Shown here piece by piece: positions 7,899-16,421 of a DNA stretch of 64,000 nt (its first letter is position 1; each line of letters opens with the position of its first letter). This stretch comes from Nonomuraea soli (lineage in GTDB: Bacteria > Actinomycetota > Actinomycetes > Streptosporangiales > Streptosporangiaceae). The notes beneath the pieces were generated by a model. The model worked only from the letters and a program-made list of their open reading frames with translations. It ran no database searches and was not told the DNA's origin. Position numbers and translations under genes: made by a program. The stretch covers positions 454,546 to 518,545 of the forward strand of contig NZ_JACDUR010000008.1 of NCBI RefSeq assembly GCF_013761175.1, read 5' to 3'.

Positions 7899-8300
7899 TT
7901 GCTGACCAGACGGTTAGCCAGGTGGGCCGCGGCGGTCTGCCTGGTGATGGGGATGTGCCTGGTCGGGGTGCCGCCGGCGCACGCGGGAACCAGCGGCATC
8001 ACCTACAACGGCAACGGCAGCGCGTACGCCGGGTTCATCGACGACGCCGCCTACTGGTGCAACTCCGGCTGGGAGATGGTCTACCTGGAGGACACCGTGG
8101 CCGACGGCCTCGGGGTGCGCGCCTACGTGAACGGCTACTTCTACTACGACTACACCGGCGGCGCCTCGGGCGGCGGAGGTGACCACTGCTACAACTTCAG
8201 CGAGTGGAACAACGTCTCCTTGCAGGCCTGCAGCCGTAACGCCGTCAACGGCACGATCCGGCTGTCGAACTGGGGCCCGACGGAGGGCTACTATGCGTGA
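7899..8300 (+). CDS. Small secreted protein (133 aa), TTG start, TTA codon
   Basis: The product has a twin-arginine-free Sec signal peptide (basic MLTRRLARW, hydrophobic core, cleavage after PPAHA near residue 29). The mature region of about 104 residues is rich in Gly, Asn, Tyr and Trp, with three cysteines (YWCNSG, DHCYNF, QACSRN). Codon 6 is TTA (7914-7916), rare in such genomes and read only by the bldA-type leucyl tRNA, suggesting developmental or late translation. The gene overlaps the start of the following beta-propeller-like gene by 8 bp, so the two are co-expressed. No known family is recognised. Confidence 0.7.
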   Translation: MLTRRLARWAAAVCLVMGMCLVGVPPAHAGTSGITYNGNGSAYAGFIDDAAYWCNSGWEMVYLEDTVADGLGVRAYVNGYFYYDYTGGASGGGGDHCYNFSEWNNVSLQACSRNAVNGTIRLSNWGPTEGYYA

Positions 8301-9375
8301 GCTCCCCAAGTGGGCCCTGGCGGCCGCCGCGGTGGCGGTCGTGGCCGGAGGCGGCGCCTGGGTGGCCGGGACCGGCGCGCAGGCGCCCCGCCCAGCGGGT
8401 ATGGCGGGTCCGGCGGTCGCTCAGGTCGCCGTCATCCCCGACGCGCAGAGTCTGTGGCCGCGGGCGGTCCACCGTGTCCCGAGGACGTTGCCCGAGGGCG
8501 GCCAGGTCGTGCCCAGGCTGCTGCTCGACTCCACGACCCTGCTGTTCACGGCGGAGTCGAGCTTCGAGCGGGCCGACGCCCTCCTGACCTACGACCTGGC
8601 CTCGGGCCGGGTGACCAGGCTCGCCGACATCCCGGTGCCCGAGGGTTCGACCGTTTTCGCCTCCGACTTCGCCGCCGGTGACGGCGAAGTCGTCTGGTGG
8701 ACGGCGCGAAAGGGCCGCGAGGGCGCTCTCGTGGAGATCTGGAGAGTCCCGGTGAGCGGCGGGACGGCCGAGGTGGCCCTGTCCATGACGGCCAGGGATC
8801 GCTCGGGGTACCCGACGGCGCTGGCTGTCGCCGACAAGAAGATCGTCTACTCCCTCGGGGCGGGCGGGGTCTACCGGGGCACGCGGCTCGTGCCCGGCAC
8901 GGAGGGCCGGTATCTGCTGAACTGGCCGTGGATCGGCTCGCCGGGGCCGCGCCCGCACGGCGACGGCAGCTTCGCCTCGGTGCGCAACCTGCGCACCGGC
9001 CAGACGCGCGAGGCGGCCACGGCGGCCGCGGGCAAGATCGTGGCCTGTGGCTTCACCAAGTGCCTGCACGCGGCCGAGCAGGGGCGCTCCAGCACGCTGG
9101 TCGCCGCCGACGGCAGCAGCACCCCGCTGCCGATCGTGGCGGGCGGGGTGCCCCGCCGCCTGCTGAAGGACCGCTTCCTGGCCACCGCCGCCCCCGAGGC
9201 CGGCCGGCGCAGGCCGGTCCTGTGGGACGTGGACCGGGGCGTGGCGGGGGCGCTGGGACCCGCCAAGGGCCCGGCCGAGCCCTTCGAGGGTGCGTGGGCG
9301 ATGCCCGACGGCAGGACCGTCGGCCTCAAGCTGGACAAGGAGTGGGTGATCGTGGACCTGGAGGCGATCAGCTAG
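8293..9375 (+). CDS. Membrane-anchored or secreted beta-propeller-like protein
   Basis: The 360-residue protein starts at ATG 8293, inside the end of the upstream secreted-protein gene. It has a single N-terminal hydrophobic segment (WALAAAAVAVVAGGGAWVAG, residues 7-26) that acts as an uncleaved anchor or signal. The rest is a series of short strands with WD/YVTN-like rhythm (LLTYDLASGRVTRLADI, EIWRVPVSGGTAEVAL, SVRNLRTGQTREA), suggesting an extracytoplasmic beta-propeller. Two nearby cysteines (ACGFTKCLH) could form a disulfide. The function is unknown; pairing with the small secreted protein suggests a common cell-surface role. Confidence 0.7.
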   Translation: MRELPKWALAAAAVAVVAGGGAWVAGTGAQAPRPAGMAGPAVAQVAVIPDAQSLWPRAVHRVPRTLPEGGQVVPRLLLDSTTLLFTAESSFERADALLTYDLASGRVTRLADIPVPEGSTVFASDFAAGDGEVVWWTARKGREGALVEIWRVPVSGGTAEVALSMTARDRSGYPTALAVADKKIVYSLGAGGVYRGTRLVPGTEGRYLLNWPWIGSPGPRPHGDGSFASVRNLRTGQTREAATAAAGKIVACGFTKCLHAAEQGRSSTLVAADGSSTPLPIVAGGVPRRLLKDRFLATAAPEAGRRRPVLWDVDRGVAGALGPAKGPAEPFEGAWAMPDGRTVGLKLDKEWVIVDLEAIS

Positions 9376-9412
9376 CGGACCTGGAGGCATCTGCCAGCAG
9401 GCCTGGGAGGCA

Positions 9413-10321
9413 TCAGCCGGCGGACTTGGCCAGCTCGTTGAGCAGCCGGTTGAGCGGGCTGTTGAGGTCGTAGCGGTCCGCCAGCCGTACGAGGGCCTCG
9501 GGGTCCTTGGGGGCGGCGGGCAGGGTCAGGTCGGCGTCGGGGAGCGGGGCGTCGGAGGCGACCTCGACCACGGCGGGGGCCACGGACAGGTAGTCGCGCG
9601 CGGCGGCCAGCTTGAGCCTGGCCCCGGCCGGGAAGCCTTCCGTGACCCCGCCGTCGAGCGCCTCCATGAGGTGGTGCAGCGAGCCGAAGCGGGTGATGAG
9701 CGAGGCGGCGGTCTTCTCGCCCACGCCCGCGACGCCGGGCAGGCCGTCGCTGGGGTCGCCGCGCAGGGTGGCGAAGTCGGCGTAGCCGCGGCCGGGGATG
9801 CCGTACTTCTCGCTGACGAAGCCCTCGTCGACCACCTGGAGGTTGCGGATGCCGCGCGCGGTGTAGAGGACTCGCACCGGCCGGCTGTCGTCGACGAGCT
9901 GGAACAGGTCGCGGTCGCCGGTGACGATGTCGACGGCGCCCTTGGAGCGGTGGGTCAGGGTGCCGATGACGTCGTCGGCCTCGTAGCCCTCGCACTCCAG
10001 GCGCGCGATGCCCAGGGCGTCGAGAACCTGCTCGATCACGGGGATCTGCGGCACCAGGGTGTCGGGGACCTCCTCGACGTCGCCGTGGGCCACCCGGTGG
10101 GCCTTGTAGGTGGGGATCGCCGACACCCGGAAGGCGGGCCTCCAGTCGGCGTCCATCGTCGCCACCAGCTCGGCCGGCCGGTATTGCCGAACCAGGGTGG
10201 CGATCATGTCGATCAGGCCGCGCACGGCGTTGACCGGCATGCCGTCGGGCGCGGTCATCGACTCGGGGATGCCGTAGAAGGCGCGGAAATACAGCGACGG
10301 GGTGTCGAGCAGCATCAGCAC
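9413..10321 (-). CDS. 5'-3' exonuclease (PolI N-terminal-domain-like, FEN superfamily)
   Basis: The 302-residue protein corresponds to the stand-alone actinobacterial 5' nuclease. It has an N-terminal DTPSLYFRAFYG, an acidic metal-binding cluster in CEGYEADDVIGTL and VTGDRDLFQL (about residues 110-145), and a helix-hairpin-helix RGDPSDGLPGVAGVGEKTAASL near 190-210. It would remove 5' flaps or RNA primers during replication and repair. GTG at 10321 is used; ATG two codons later is equally possible. Mycobacteria keep an equivalent gene near pepE and helY, consistent with the neighbours here. Confidence 0.9.
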   Translation of the reverse strand: MLMLLDTPSLYFRAFYGIPESMTAPDGMPVNAVRGLIDMIATLVRQYRPAELVATMDADWRPAFRVSAIPTYKAHRVAHGDVEEVPDTLVPQIPVIEQVLDALGIARLECEGYEADDVIGTLTHRSKGAVDIVTGDRDLFQLVDDSRPVRVLYTARGIRNLQVVDEGFVSEKYGIPGRGYADFATLRGDPSDGLPGVAGVGEKTAASLITRFGSLHHLMEALDGGVTEGFPAGARLKLAAARDYLSVAPAVVEVASDAPLPDADLTLPAAPKDPEALVRLADRYDLNSPLNRLLNELAKSAG

Positions 10322-10377
10322 CGGACCAGTATGCCGGTGCCCACCGACAATGGCGCGGAGGCGGAGGGCCCCGGTCG

Positions 10378-11613
10378 TCAGGCGAGCATGCCGATGGCCA
10401 GCAGGCAGGCGTCGTCTTCCGGGTTGGGCCCGCCGATGGCCTCCAGGAGCCGGTCGAGCCCGGCGTCGAGGTCGAAGGGCGGCAGCTCGCGGGCGGCGCC
10501 CACGGCCAGCTCGAGCCCGGCGTCGAGGTCGCGGGTGCGCCGCTCGACCAGGCCGTCGGTGAACAGCAGCAGCACGTCGCCCTCCTGCAGCTGGGTGACG
10601 GCCAGGTGGTACGGCTGGTCGCAGGTGGCGCCGAGCAGCACCCCGCGCGGCGCGATGAGCTGGTGGGCGCGCCCGTCGCGGACCAGGATCGGCGCCAGGT
10701 GCCCGGCCTGGCCCCAGGTGAAGGTCCGGCTGACCGGGTCGAGGTGGCCCAGTACGCAGGTGGCGGTGGTGTCGTCGAGGCGGTGCATGACCAGTTCGTT
10801 GAGCCAGCCCAGCAGCCGGTCGGCGGGCTGGCCCGTCATGGTCAGGCCCACCAGTGCGTGGCGCAGCTGCGCCATGTGGGCGATGGCGGGCAGGCCGTGC
10901 CCGGAGACGTCGCCGATGGCCAGTAGCACCCGCCCGTCGGGTAGCGCGGCGGCCTCGAACCAGTCGCCGCCCAGCGAGGCGGTCTTCTCGGCGGGCACGT
11001 AGCGGACGGCGACACGGGTGCGGGTCAGGTCGAGGTAGCCGGAGTGGGCGGGCAGGATCGCCTCGCGCAGGGTCAGCATGACGGTGCGGTCCTCGGCCGC
11101 CTTCTCCCGCTCCACCAGCAGCTGGCGGCGCGACTCGCTCATCATGCGCTCGGCGCGGCGGCGGCCGGTGATGTCCTGGATGACGCCGTGCACGCCGGTG
11201 GGCCCGTCGGGGGCCTGCAGCGGCTCCAGCACCATCCGCACGTTGCGCACCTCGTCACCGCGCCGGATGCGGAACTCCGCGTGACCCGCGGCTCCGCCCT
11301 GTTCCAGGGTCGCCAGCAGCCGGTCGAGGGCCTGCTCGTCGCCGGGCTCGACGTAGGCGGCGAGCTCGGCCAGGGCGACGGGACCGCTCGCGCGGTCCCT
11401 GCCGAAGATCACGTAGACGTGATCGGACCAGATGATCTCACCGGTGCGCGCGTCCCATCGGACCCAGCCCATGTTGCCCAGACGCTGGGCATGGGCCAGC
11501 TGGACGGACAGCAGCGCGGCGTCACGCTCGGCGGCCTGCTGTTCGGTGAGCTGCTTGACCAGCTCGGCCGCGGTCAGCGGGCGGTCTTGCGACGAGGGTA
11601 CGACGCCGACCAT
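10378..11613 (-). CDS. PAS-domain PP2C (SpoIIE/RsbU-type) phosphatase
   Basis: The 411-residue soluble protein has an N-terminal coiled segment, a PAS fold (about residues 45-150: GNMGWVRWDARTGEIIWSDHVYVIFG, then EFRIRRGDEVRNVRMVLEPL) and a C-terminal SpoIIE-type PP2C domain (about 190-405; SLGGDWFEAAALPDGRVLLAIGDVSGHG, LLLFTDGLVERR, DDACLLAIG). Such enzymes dephosphorylate anti-anti-sigma factors and so control stress sigma factors. The usual second Asp of the GGDWYD motif is Glu here. ATG 11613 follows GAGAGTGAG and is preferred over an upstream TTG. No anti-sigma gene is adjacent, so its target is elsewhere. Confidence 0.88.
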   Translation of the reverse strand: MVGVVPSSQDRPLTAAELVKQLTEQQAAERDAALLSVQLAHAQRLGNMGWVRWDARTGEIIWSDHVYVIFGRDRASGPVALAELAAYVEPGDEQALDRLLATLEQGGAAGHAEFRIRRGDEVRNVRMVLEPLQAPDGPTGVHGVIQDITGRRRAERMMSESRRQLLVEREKAAEDRTVMLTLREAILPAHSGYLDLTRTRVAVRYVPAEKTASLGGDWFEAAALPDGRVLLAIGDVSGHGLPAIAHMAQLRHALVGLTMTGQPADRLLGWLNELVMHRLDDTTATCVLGHLDPVSRTFTWGQAGHLAPILVRDGRAHQLIAPRGVLLGATCDQPYHLAVTQLQEGDVLLLFTDGLVERRTRDLDAGLELAVGAARELPPFDLDAGLDRLLEAIGGPNPEDDACLLAIGMLA

Positions 11614-11744
11614 ATGACTCACTCTCAAACCTCAACGGAACAGGACAATTGCCCCCACAGTACGTGATCGCCCTTGAACGGAGTGTAGCGATAGCTTGCC
11701 GTGTTGTGAGAGCTTTTCGTGGATTTTGCCTGCCTGCGCCGGAG

Positions 11745-11750
11745 TAGATT
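11745..11750 (+). promoter_or_regulatory. -10 box for leaderless M24 peptidase transcript
   Basis: TAGATT ends exactly 7 bases before GTG 11758 and there is no ribosome binding site between. This spacing supports 11758 over the longer GTG 11719 start. Confidence 0.5.
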
Positions 11751-11757
11751 TGAGCCC

Positions 11758-12867
11758 GTGACTGACGCAGAGCTGTATCCCGTGTCCCGACTTTCCGCAG
11801 TTCAGCAGGCGACCGCCCAGGCCGGGCTCGACGCCCTGCTGCTGACGCCCGGCCCCGACCTGCGCTACGTCAGCGGCTACGAGGCGCTGCCCCTGGAGCG
11901 TTTGACCTGCCTGGTGGTGCCCGCGTCGGGCGAGTCCTTCATGATGGTGCCACGACTGGAGCTCCCCGCGGCGCAGGCCTCGCCCGCGTCTCGGCTCGGG
12001 CTCGACTTCGTGGCCTGGGACGAGACCGACGACCCGTACGCCGTGGTCGCCTCAAGGCTCGGCCGGGTGGGCACCGTGGGCCTGGCCGACCGCATGTGGG
12101 CGATGGCCTCGCTGCGCTTCCGCGACGCCATGCCCGGCACCGAGCAGGTGCTGGCCGGCAGCGTGTTGCGCGAGCTGCGCATGCGCAAGTCGCGCGTCGA
12201 GGTCGACGCGCTGCGCGAGGCGGGCGCCGCGATCGACGCCGTGCACCGCCTGGTGCCCGGATTCCTCAAGGCCGGGCGCACCGAGCGCGAGGTGGGCAAG
12301 GACATCCACGACGCCATCCTGGCGGCCGGTCACGCCACCGTCGACTTCGTCATCGTCGCCTCGGGGCCCAACGGCGCCAGCCCCCACCACGAGGTCTCCG
12401 ACCGCGTCATCCAGCCGGGCGAGCCGGTCGTGGTCGACATCGGCGGCCAGTTCCACAGCGGCTACTGCTCCGACTCCACCCGCACCTACTGCGTGGGCGA
12501 GCCGCCCGCCGACTTCGCCGAGTACTACGCCGTGCTGCGGGCCGCGCAGGACGCCGCGTGCGCCGCCGTACGGCCGGGCGTGTCGTGCGAGTCGATCGAC
12601 GCCGCGGCCCGCGACGTGATCGCCTCCGCCGGGTTCGGGTCGTACTTCATCCACCGCACCGGCCACGGCATCGGCATCGAGACGCACGAGGAGCCCTACA
12701 TCGTCTCCGGCAACACCGAGGTGCTGGAGCCCGGCTTCGCCTTCTCCGTCGAGCCCGGCATTTACCTGCCCGGACGGCACGGCGCGCGCATCGAGGACAT
12801 CGTCGTGTGCACCGCCGACGGCGGCGAGCGCCTCAACAACACGACCCGGGACCTGGTCATCGTCTAG
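11758..12867 (+). CDS. M24-family aminopeptidase P / Xaa-Pro dipeptidase-like (PepE-like)
   Basis: The 369-residue cytoplasmic metallopeptidase has an N-terminal creatinase-like domain (about 1-130) and a pita-bread catalytic domain. The five metal ligands are visible: two Asp in VVDIGGQFHSGYCSDSTRTY, His in HRTGHGIGIETHEEP, Glu in FSVEPGIYLPG and Glu in ARIEDIVV. It would cleave X-Pro bonds in short peptides. The start is taken at GTG 11758 because of the leaderless promoter spacing and because family alignment begins here (AELYPVSRLSAVQQATAQ). It is divergent from the PP2C gene. Confidence 0.9.
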   Translation: MTDAELYPVSRLSAVQQATAQAGLDALLLTPGPDLRYVSGYEALPLERLTCLVVPASGESFMMVPRLELPAAQASPASRLGLDFVAWDETDDPYAVVASRLGRVGTVGLADRMWAMASLRFRDAMPGTEQVLAGSVLRELRMRKSRVEVDALREAGAAIDAVHRLVPGFLKAGRTEREVGKDIHDAILAAGHATVDFVIVASGPNGASPHHEVSDRVIQPGEPVVVDIGGQFHSGYCSDSTRTYCVGEPPADFAEYYAVLRAAQDAACAAVRPGVSCESIDAAARDVIASAGFGSYFIHRTGHGIGIETHEEPYIVSGNTEVLEPGFAFSVEPGIYLPGRHGARIEDIVVCTADGGERLNNTTRDLVIV

Positions 12868-12903
12868 GGGAACGGGTGACGCCTCGATGGCGTTGATCCC
12901 AGC

Positions 12904-13566
12904 ATGCGTAGTTCCGTCTTCGGCAACCTCGATCCCCAGCACGCCCCGCCCGGTTTCGCCCTGGCCAACTCCAAGATGCTGCGGGTGCAGCTTCCCGAGG
13001 TGCTGGCCAGGCAGGGCTCGATGGTCGCCTTCCAGGGGCAGATGACCTTCGACTACGAAGGCTCGGGCGGCATGGGCAAGCTGTTCAAGAAGGTCATGAC
13101 CGGCGAGGGCGTGCCGCTGATGCGTGTGCGCGGCCAGGGCAGCCTCTACCTGGCCGACAACGCCGACGACATCTTCCTGTTCTACCTGGAGGACGAGGGC
13201 ATCACGGTCAACGGCCGCAACCTGCTGGCCTTCGAGCCGCAGCTGAAGTGGGACATCAACCGCGTGCAGGGCGCGGGTGTGGCCGCGGGCGGGCTGTTCA
13301 ACACCACCGTCACCGGCACCGGCTGGGTGGCGGTCACCGCCCACGGCACTCCCATCACGCTCGACGCCGGGCAGGCGCCCACCTTCGCCGACGGCCAGTC
13401 GGCGGTGTGCTGGAGCGCCTCCCTCCAGGTGGGGGTCAACCGCACGTTCAAGGCGAGCGCCATGATCGGGCGCGGCAGCGGCGAGGCCATGCAGCTGGCC
13501 TTCCAGGGGCAGGGTTTCGTGCTCGTCCAGGCGAGCGAGGGGCCGCCCGTCGTGTCGGCGTCCTGA
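12904..13566 (+). CDS. AIM24-family protein
   Basis: The 220-residue protein matches the AIM24/TRAP-like beta-barrel family: ANSKMLRVQLPEVLARQGSMVAFQGQMTFDYEG, the central GQGSLYLADNADDIFLFYLEDEGITVNGRNLLAF and the C-terminal LAFQGQGFVLVQASEG. Bacterial members are cytoplasmic or envelope-associated with no established reaction; the name comes from a mitochondrial relative. It stands 36 bp after the M24 peptidase in the same direction, so it may be read from the same promoter. Confidence 0.85.
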   Translation: MRSSVFGNLDPQHAPPGFALANSKMLRVQLPEVLARQGSMVAFQGQMTFDYEGSGGMGKLFKKVMTGEGVPLMRVRGQGSLYLADNADDIFLFYLEDEGITVNGRNLLAFEPQLKWDINRVQGAGVAAGGLFNTTVTGTGWVAVTAHGTPITLDAGQAPTFADGQSAVCWSASLQVGVNRTFKASAMIGRGSGEAMQLAFQGQGFVLVQASEGPPVVSAS

Positions 13567-13663
13567 CGCGCTGAAGATTTCTCCACGAAGCGCGAAATGA
13601 TGGCCGCCTGCCGTACATAGGCCTAGGTGTCCGCATGGAGGCGCTGAGCGAGGAGTCCGGCCC

Positions 13664-14249
13664 GTGTCCAACGAGCAGCCGCAGCAAGCACGGCTGGCCC
13701 GGTTCGAGGCCGTCTACCGGCACAACTACAGCCTGATCACCGCCTACGCCGCGCGCCGCTGCGCCTCTCCGCAGGACGCGGCGGACGTGGTCGCGGAGAC
13801 CTTCACCGTCGCCTGGCGCCGGTCGGGCGAGTTGCCCGGCGGCGATCAGGCGACGTTGTGGTTGTATCAGAGCGGAGCTCTTCAACTTCGTATACGGCGT
13901 CGCACGCAAGGTGCTGGCCAACCACTTCCGCGGCGAGAACCGCAGGCAGGCGCGCACCGTCGAACTCGACGCCGAGCTGTCCGACCTGTACGCCGCCGCG
14001 CCCGAGCAGGGCGTCGAGGTGGCCGCGATCGGCGAGGTCTTCAGGGCGCTCGGCGACGACGACCGCGAACTGCTCGCCCTGGTCGCCTGGGAGGGGCTGG
14101 ACCGCGAGCAGATCGCCGCCGCCATGGGGCTGTCGCGCAACGCCGTGCGGATCAGGTTGCACCGTGCGCGCAAGCGCTTCGCCCGCGCCCTGGCCGCGGC
14201 CGGGGTGCGCGGCGCCGATCAGACGCTGCAGATGGAGAGCTCGCTGTGA
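13664..14249 (+). pseudogene. ECF sigma factor (SigE/SCO-type) interrupted by a frameshift
   Basis: The first 68 codons, from GTG 13664 (GAGGAG at 13650-13655), encode sigma region 2: ARFEAVYRHNYSLITAYAARRCASPQDAADVVAETFTVAWRR up to ATLWLY. The rest of region 2 and region 4 (GVARKVLANHFRG, then DDDRELLALVAWEGLDREQIAAAMGLSRNAVRIRLHRARKR) continue in another frame to TGA 14249. A 28-base stretch (13868-13895) between LWLY and GVARKV causes the shift, since relatives read LWLYGVARKVLAN continuously. The second-frame stop overlaps the next gene by GTGA, so the downstream frame was the translated one. It is a pseudogene, a sequencing error or, less likely, programmed frameshifting. Confidence 0.75.
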
Positions 14250-15205
14250 ACGACGTCGACAAGATCACCGAGAAGCTCGCCAGGGTGGGGCGCGACCACC
14301 CGGGGGCGCCGGAGTCCGGCCCCGGCGCCCGCGCGCTGCTGGCGGCGATCACCGCGGACGAGCGGGAGAGCCCCGCGCCGCGTCGCCGGATCCCCGCCGC
14401 GCGGCTGGGCGTGGGCCTGGCGGCGGCCGCGGCGCTGGCCGTGGGCATCGTGGTCGGCCCGAGCCTGCTCGACGACCGTCCGGGCGTCAGCTCCTCCTAC
14501 GCCGTCACCAGGTCGCCCGAGGGCATCGTGATCATCGAGGTACGCGACTTCGCCGACGCTCCGGGGCTGGCCAGGCGCCTGGCGGAGCTGGGCGTACCGG
14601 CCGTCGTCGACCTCGTCCCCGAGGGTTCGCGCTGCCGCGAGCCGCGCGGCGTCACGGTGGACGACATCCCCAAGGGGCTCTACTCCCTCCCGGAGAACAT
14701 CACGGGCGACCCCCACGGGCCGGGGTGGCAGATGCGCATCGACACTCGCCTGTTCAGGCCGGGGGAGACGTTCGTGTGGACGATCTCCCCGCACGCCCAT
14801 GGAGGCAGCTCGACCAGCACCATCCTGATGAAGGACCCGGTGGCGCCCTGCGTGCTGGAGGCCGATCCGAATCCGGGATCGCGCATGGTTCGGGGGCCCG
14901 CGCTCGCCGATCGTCAGGGCGGGCCGCTGGAGGGCTTCCGCTCCGACGAGAAGAGTGTCGGCGAGGTGCGGGCGGAGCTGGCCAGGCGCAAGCTGAAGGC
15001 CACCTACCTGATCGTGGACGTGCCCGAGGGCAACCCCGGCGGCTACGCGGAGAGCCCCGACCAGACCAGGACGGTCGGCGACGACTGGACGGTGTGGGAG
15101 GCCTTTGACACCGAGCCCGGGACGGTGCAGCTGCTGGTGACCGAGCGCCGCCACGACCGCAACCCGGTGTACGGCGGGCCGCGCGACGCCCTCCTGCCGG
15201 AGTAG
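14246..15205 (+). CDS. Membrane-anchored partner of the ECF sigma factor (anti-sigma-like)
   Basis: The 319-residue protein begins at GTG 14246, overlapping the sigma stop by 4 bp, the usual sigma/anti-sigma coupling. It has a cytoplasmic N-terminus of about 50 residues (DVDKITEKLARVGRDHPGAPESG), a single membrane helix (LGVGLAAAAALAVGIVVGPSLL, about 53-74) and a long outer domain with two cysteines (SRCREP, APCVLE). This is the layout of the actinobacterial sigma-linked membrane proteins. The outer domain carries no known fold that I recognise. If the sigma gene is truly broken, this protein has lost its partner. Confidence 0.7.
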   Translation: MNDVDKITEKLARVGRDHPGAPESGPGARALLAAITADERESPAPRRRIPAARLGVGLAAAAALAVGIVVGPSLLDDRPGVSSSYAVTRSPEGIVIIEVRDFADAPGLARRLAELGVPAVVDLVPEGSRCREPRGVTVDDIPKGLYSLPENITGDPHGPGWQMRIDTRLFRPGETFVWTISPHAHGGSSTSTILMKDPVAPCVLEADPNPGSRMVRGPALADRQGGPLEGFRSDEKSVGEVRAELARRKLKATYLIVDVPEGNPGGYAESPDQTRTVGDDWTVWEAFDTEPGTVQLLVTERRHDRNPVYGGPRDALLPE

Positions 15206-15219
15206 GCCACGGCGGAAGG

Positions 15220-15236
15220 TTGACAAGGGATGTCAA
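15220..15236. promoter_or_regulatory. TTGACA-AGGGA-TGTCAA palindrome
   Basis: Perfect 6-bp arms with a 5-bp spacer lie 36 bp upstream of the -35 box for the GTPase gene. One arm is a consensus -35 hexamer, but no matching -10 is found at 17 bp, so an operator is more likely. Confidence 0.35.
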
Positions 15237-15271
15237 ATGGCCAACGAATCCACAAAGTGGAAAAATAGGTC

Positions 15272-15300
15272 TTGAGGGGCATTTGTGGCGTTGCTAGATT
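15272..15300 (+). promoter_or_regulatory. Promoter of the Cvn-type GTPase gene
   Basis: TTGAGG (15272-15277), 17-bp spacer, TAGATT (15295-15300) with TGC directly before it. The predicted start leaves a leader of about 40 bases before ATG 15348. Confidence 0.5.
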
Positions 15301-15347
15301 CTTGACCACTCTCCTGACTCGAGTAACACCTGCAGGGATGGTGCTCG

Positions 15348-15893
15348 ATGCATGTCTCGCAAGTGCCGATGGCGATCAAGATCCTCATCGCGGGCGGCTT
15401 CGGCGCGGGCAAAACCACCCTCGTCGGGTCCATCTCCGAGACCAGACCCCTGCGCACGGAGGAGAGCATCAGCGGGTTCTCCGCGGTCGCCGGCAAGACC
15501 ACCACGACGGTGGCCATGGACTACGGGCGCCTGACCATCCGCGACCAGTACACGCTCTACCTGTTCGGCACCCCGGGCCAGGAGAGGTTCTGGTTCGTCT
15601 GGGACGAGCTGGCCTCCGGCGCGATCGGCGCCGTCGTCCTCGCCGACGTGCACCGCCTGGCCGACTGCTTTCCCGCCGTCGACTACTTCGAGCAGAACCG
15701 CACGCCCTTCATCGTGGCGCTCAACAGGTTCGAGGACCTGCCCGAGCTCGAGGTGAGCAGGGTACGGCAGGCACTGGACCTGCCCGACGACATCCCGATC
15801 GTGCTGTGCGACGCCCGCAGGCGCGAATCCGGCAAGGAAGTCCTCATCGCCCTGCTCCAGCACGCCCTCACACGCACCGGCACACCCGCCTGA
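15348..15893 (+). CDS. Cvn-type (CvnD-like) small GTPase, orphan
   Basis: The 181-residue cytoplasmic GTPase resembles the D component of actinobacterial conservons. The P-loop is GGFGAGKTTLVGS (about 15-27), the switch region carries ISGFSAVAGKTTTTVAMDYGR, the G3 motif is FGTPGQERF (about 76-84) and the G4-like LNRFED is near 123. Conservons normally also encode a sensor kinase, a roadblock protein and a DUF742 protein, and none of these is adjacent. It has its own promoter with a short leader. ATG 15369 would remove seven residues and is a possible alternative start. Confidence 0.85.
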   Translation: MHVSQVPMAIKILIAGGFGAGKTTLVGSISETRPLRTEESISGFSAVAGKTTTTVAMDYGRLTIRDQYTLYLFGTPGQERFWFVWDELASGAIGAVVLADVHRLADCFPAVDYFEQNRTPFIVALNRFEDLPELEVSRVRQALDLPDDIPIVLCDARRRESGKEVLIALLQHALTRTGTPA

Positions 15894-15898
15894 CCCGA

Positions 15899-15904
15899 TA
15901 CCTT
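15899..15904 (+). promoter_or_regulatory. -10 box for leaderless Lrp-type regulator
   Basis: TACCTT lies 6 bases before ATG 15911 with no ribosome binding site between, immediately after the stop of the GTPase gene. Confidence 0.4.
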
Positions 15905-15910
15905 TGCCCC

Positions 15911-16369
15911 ATGGAGGAGATCGACCGCCGCATCGTCACGCTCCTGGCCAAGGACGGCCGGATGAGCTTCACCGATCTGGCCAAGGAGACGGGCCTGTCG
16001 GTGTCGGCCGTGCACCAGCGGGTGCGCCGCCTGGAGAAGCGGGGTGTGCTGCGGGGCTACACGGCCGTGATCGACCACGACGCGATCGGGCTGCCGATGA
16101 CCGCGTTCGTGTCGATCAAACCGATCGACCCCGCCGCCCCCGACGACGCCCCCGACCGCCTGGCCCACCTGGCCGAGATCGAGGCCTGCCACAGCGTGGC
16201 CGGTGACGAGAGCTACATCCTCAAGGTCAGGGTGGCCTCGCCGCACGGGCTGGAGGACCTGCTGCAGCGCATCCGCGCGGCGGCCAACGTCTCCACCCGC
16301 ACCACCGTGGTGCTGAGCACCCCCTACGAGCACCGCCCGCCCCGGTTCGACGTCGACGGCGACCGGTGA
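15911..16369 (+). CDS. Lrp/AsnC-family transcriptional regulator
   Basis: The 152-residue protein has the Lrp layout. An N-terminal helix-turn-helix is seen at residues 1-60 (DRRIVTLLAKDGRMSFTDLA, LSVSAVHQRVRRLEKRGVLRGY), followed by the RAM ligand-binding fold (about 70-140, ACHSVAGDESYILKVRVASPHGLEDLL). Such proteins form octamers and respond to amino acids. It starts 17 bp after the GTPase and has a leaderless -10 box of its own. A strong bidirectional terminator follows. Confidence 0.92.
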   Translation: MEEIDRRIVTLLAKDGRMSFTDLAKETGLSVSAVHQRVRRLEKRGVLRGYTAVIDHDAIGLPMTAFVSIKPIDPAAPDDAPDRLAHLAEIEACHSVAGDESYILKVRVASPHGLEDLLQRIRAAANVSTRTTVVLSTPYEHRPPRFDVDGDR

Positions 16370-16375
16370 GCACAA

Positions 16376-16413
16376 GACCTCCACGTCCCCGCGCGGGCGA
16401 AGACGTGGAGGTC
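16376..16413. terminator. Bidirectional hairpin terminator
   Basis: GACCTCCACGTC (16376-16387) pairs perfectly with GACGTGGAGGTC (16402-16413) over 12 bp. It separates the Lrp gene (+) from the end of the sugar operon (-). Confidence 0.8.
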
Positions 16414-16421
16414 CGACGGGG

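Noticed and set aside
15220..15236. Transposon end or strong promoter at TTGACA-TGTCAA
   Set aside because: No -10 at correct spacing, no transposase and no target duplication; kept only as a possible operator.
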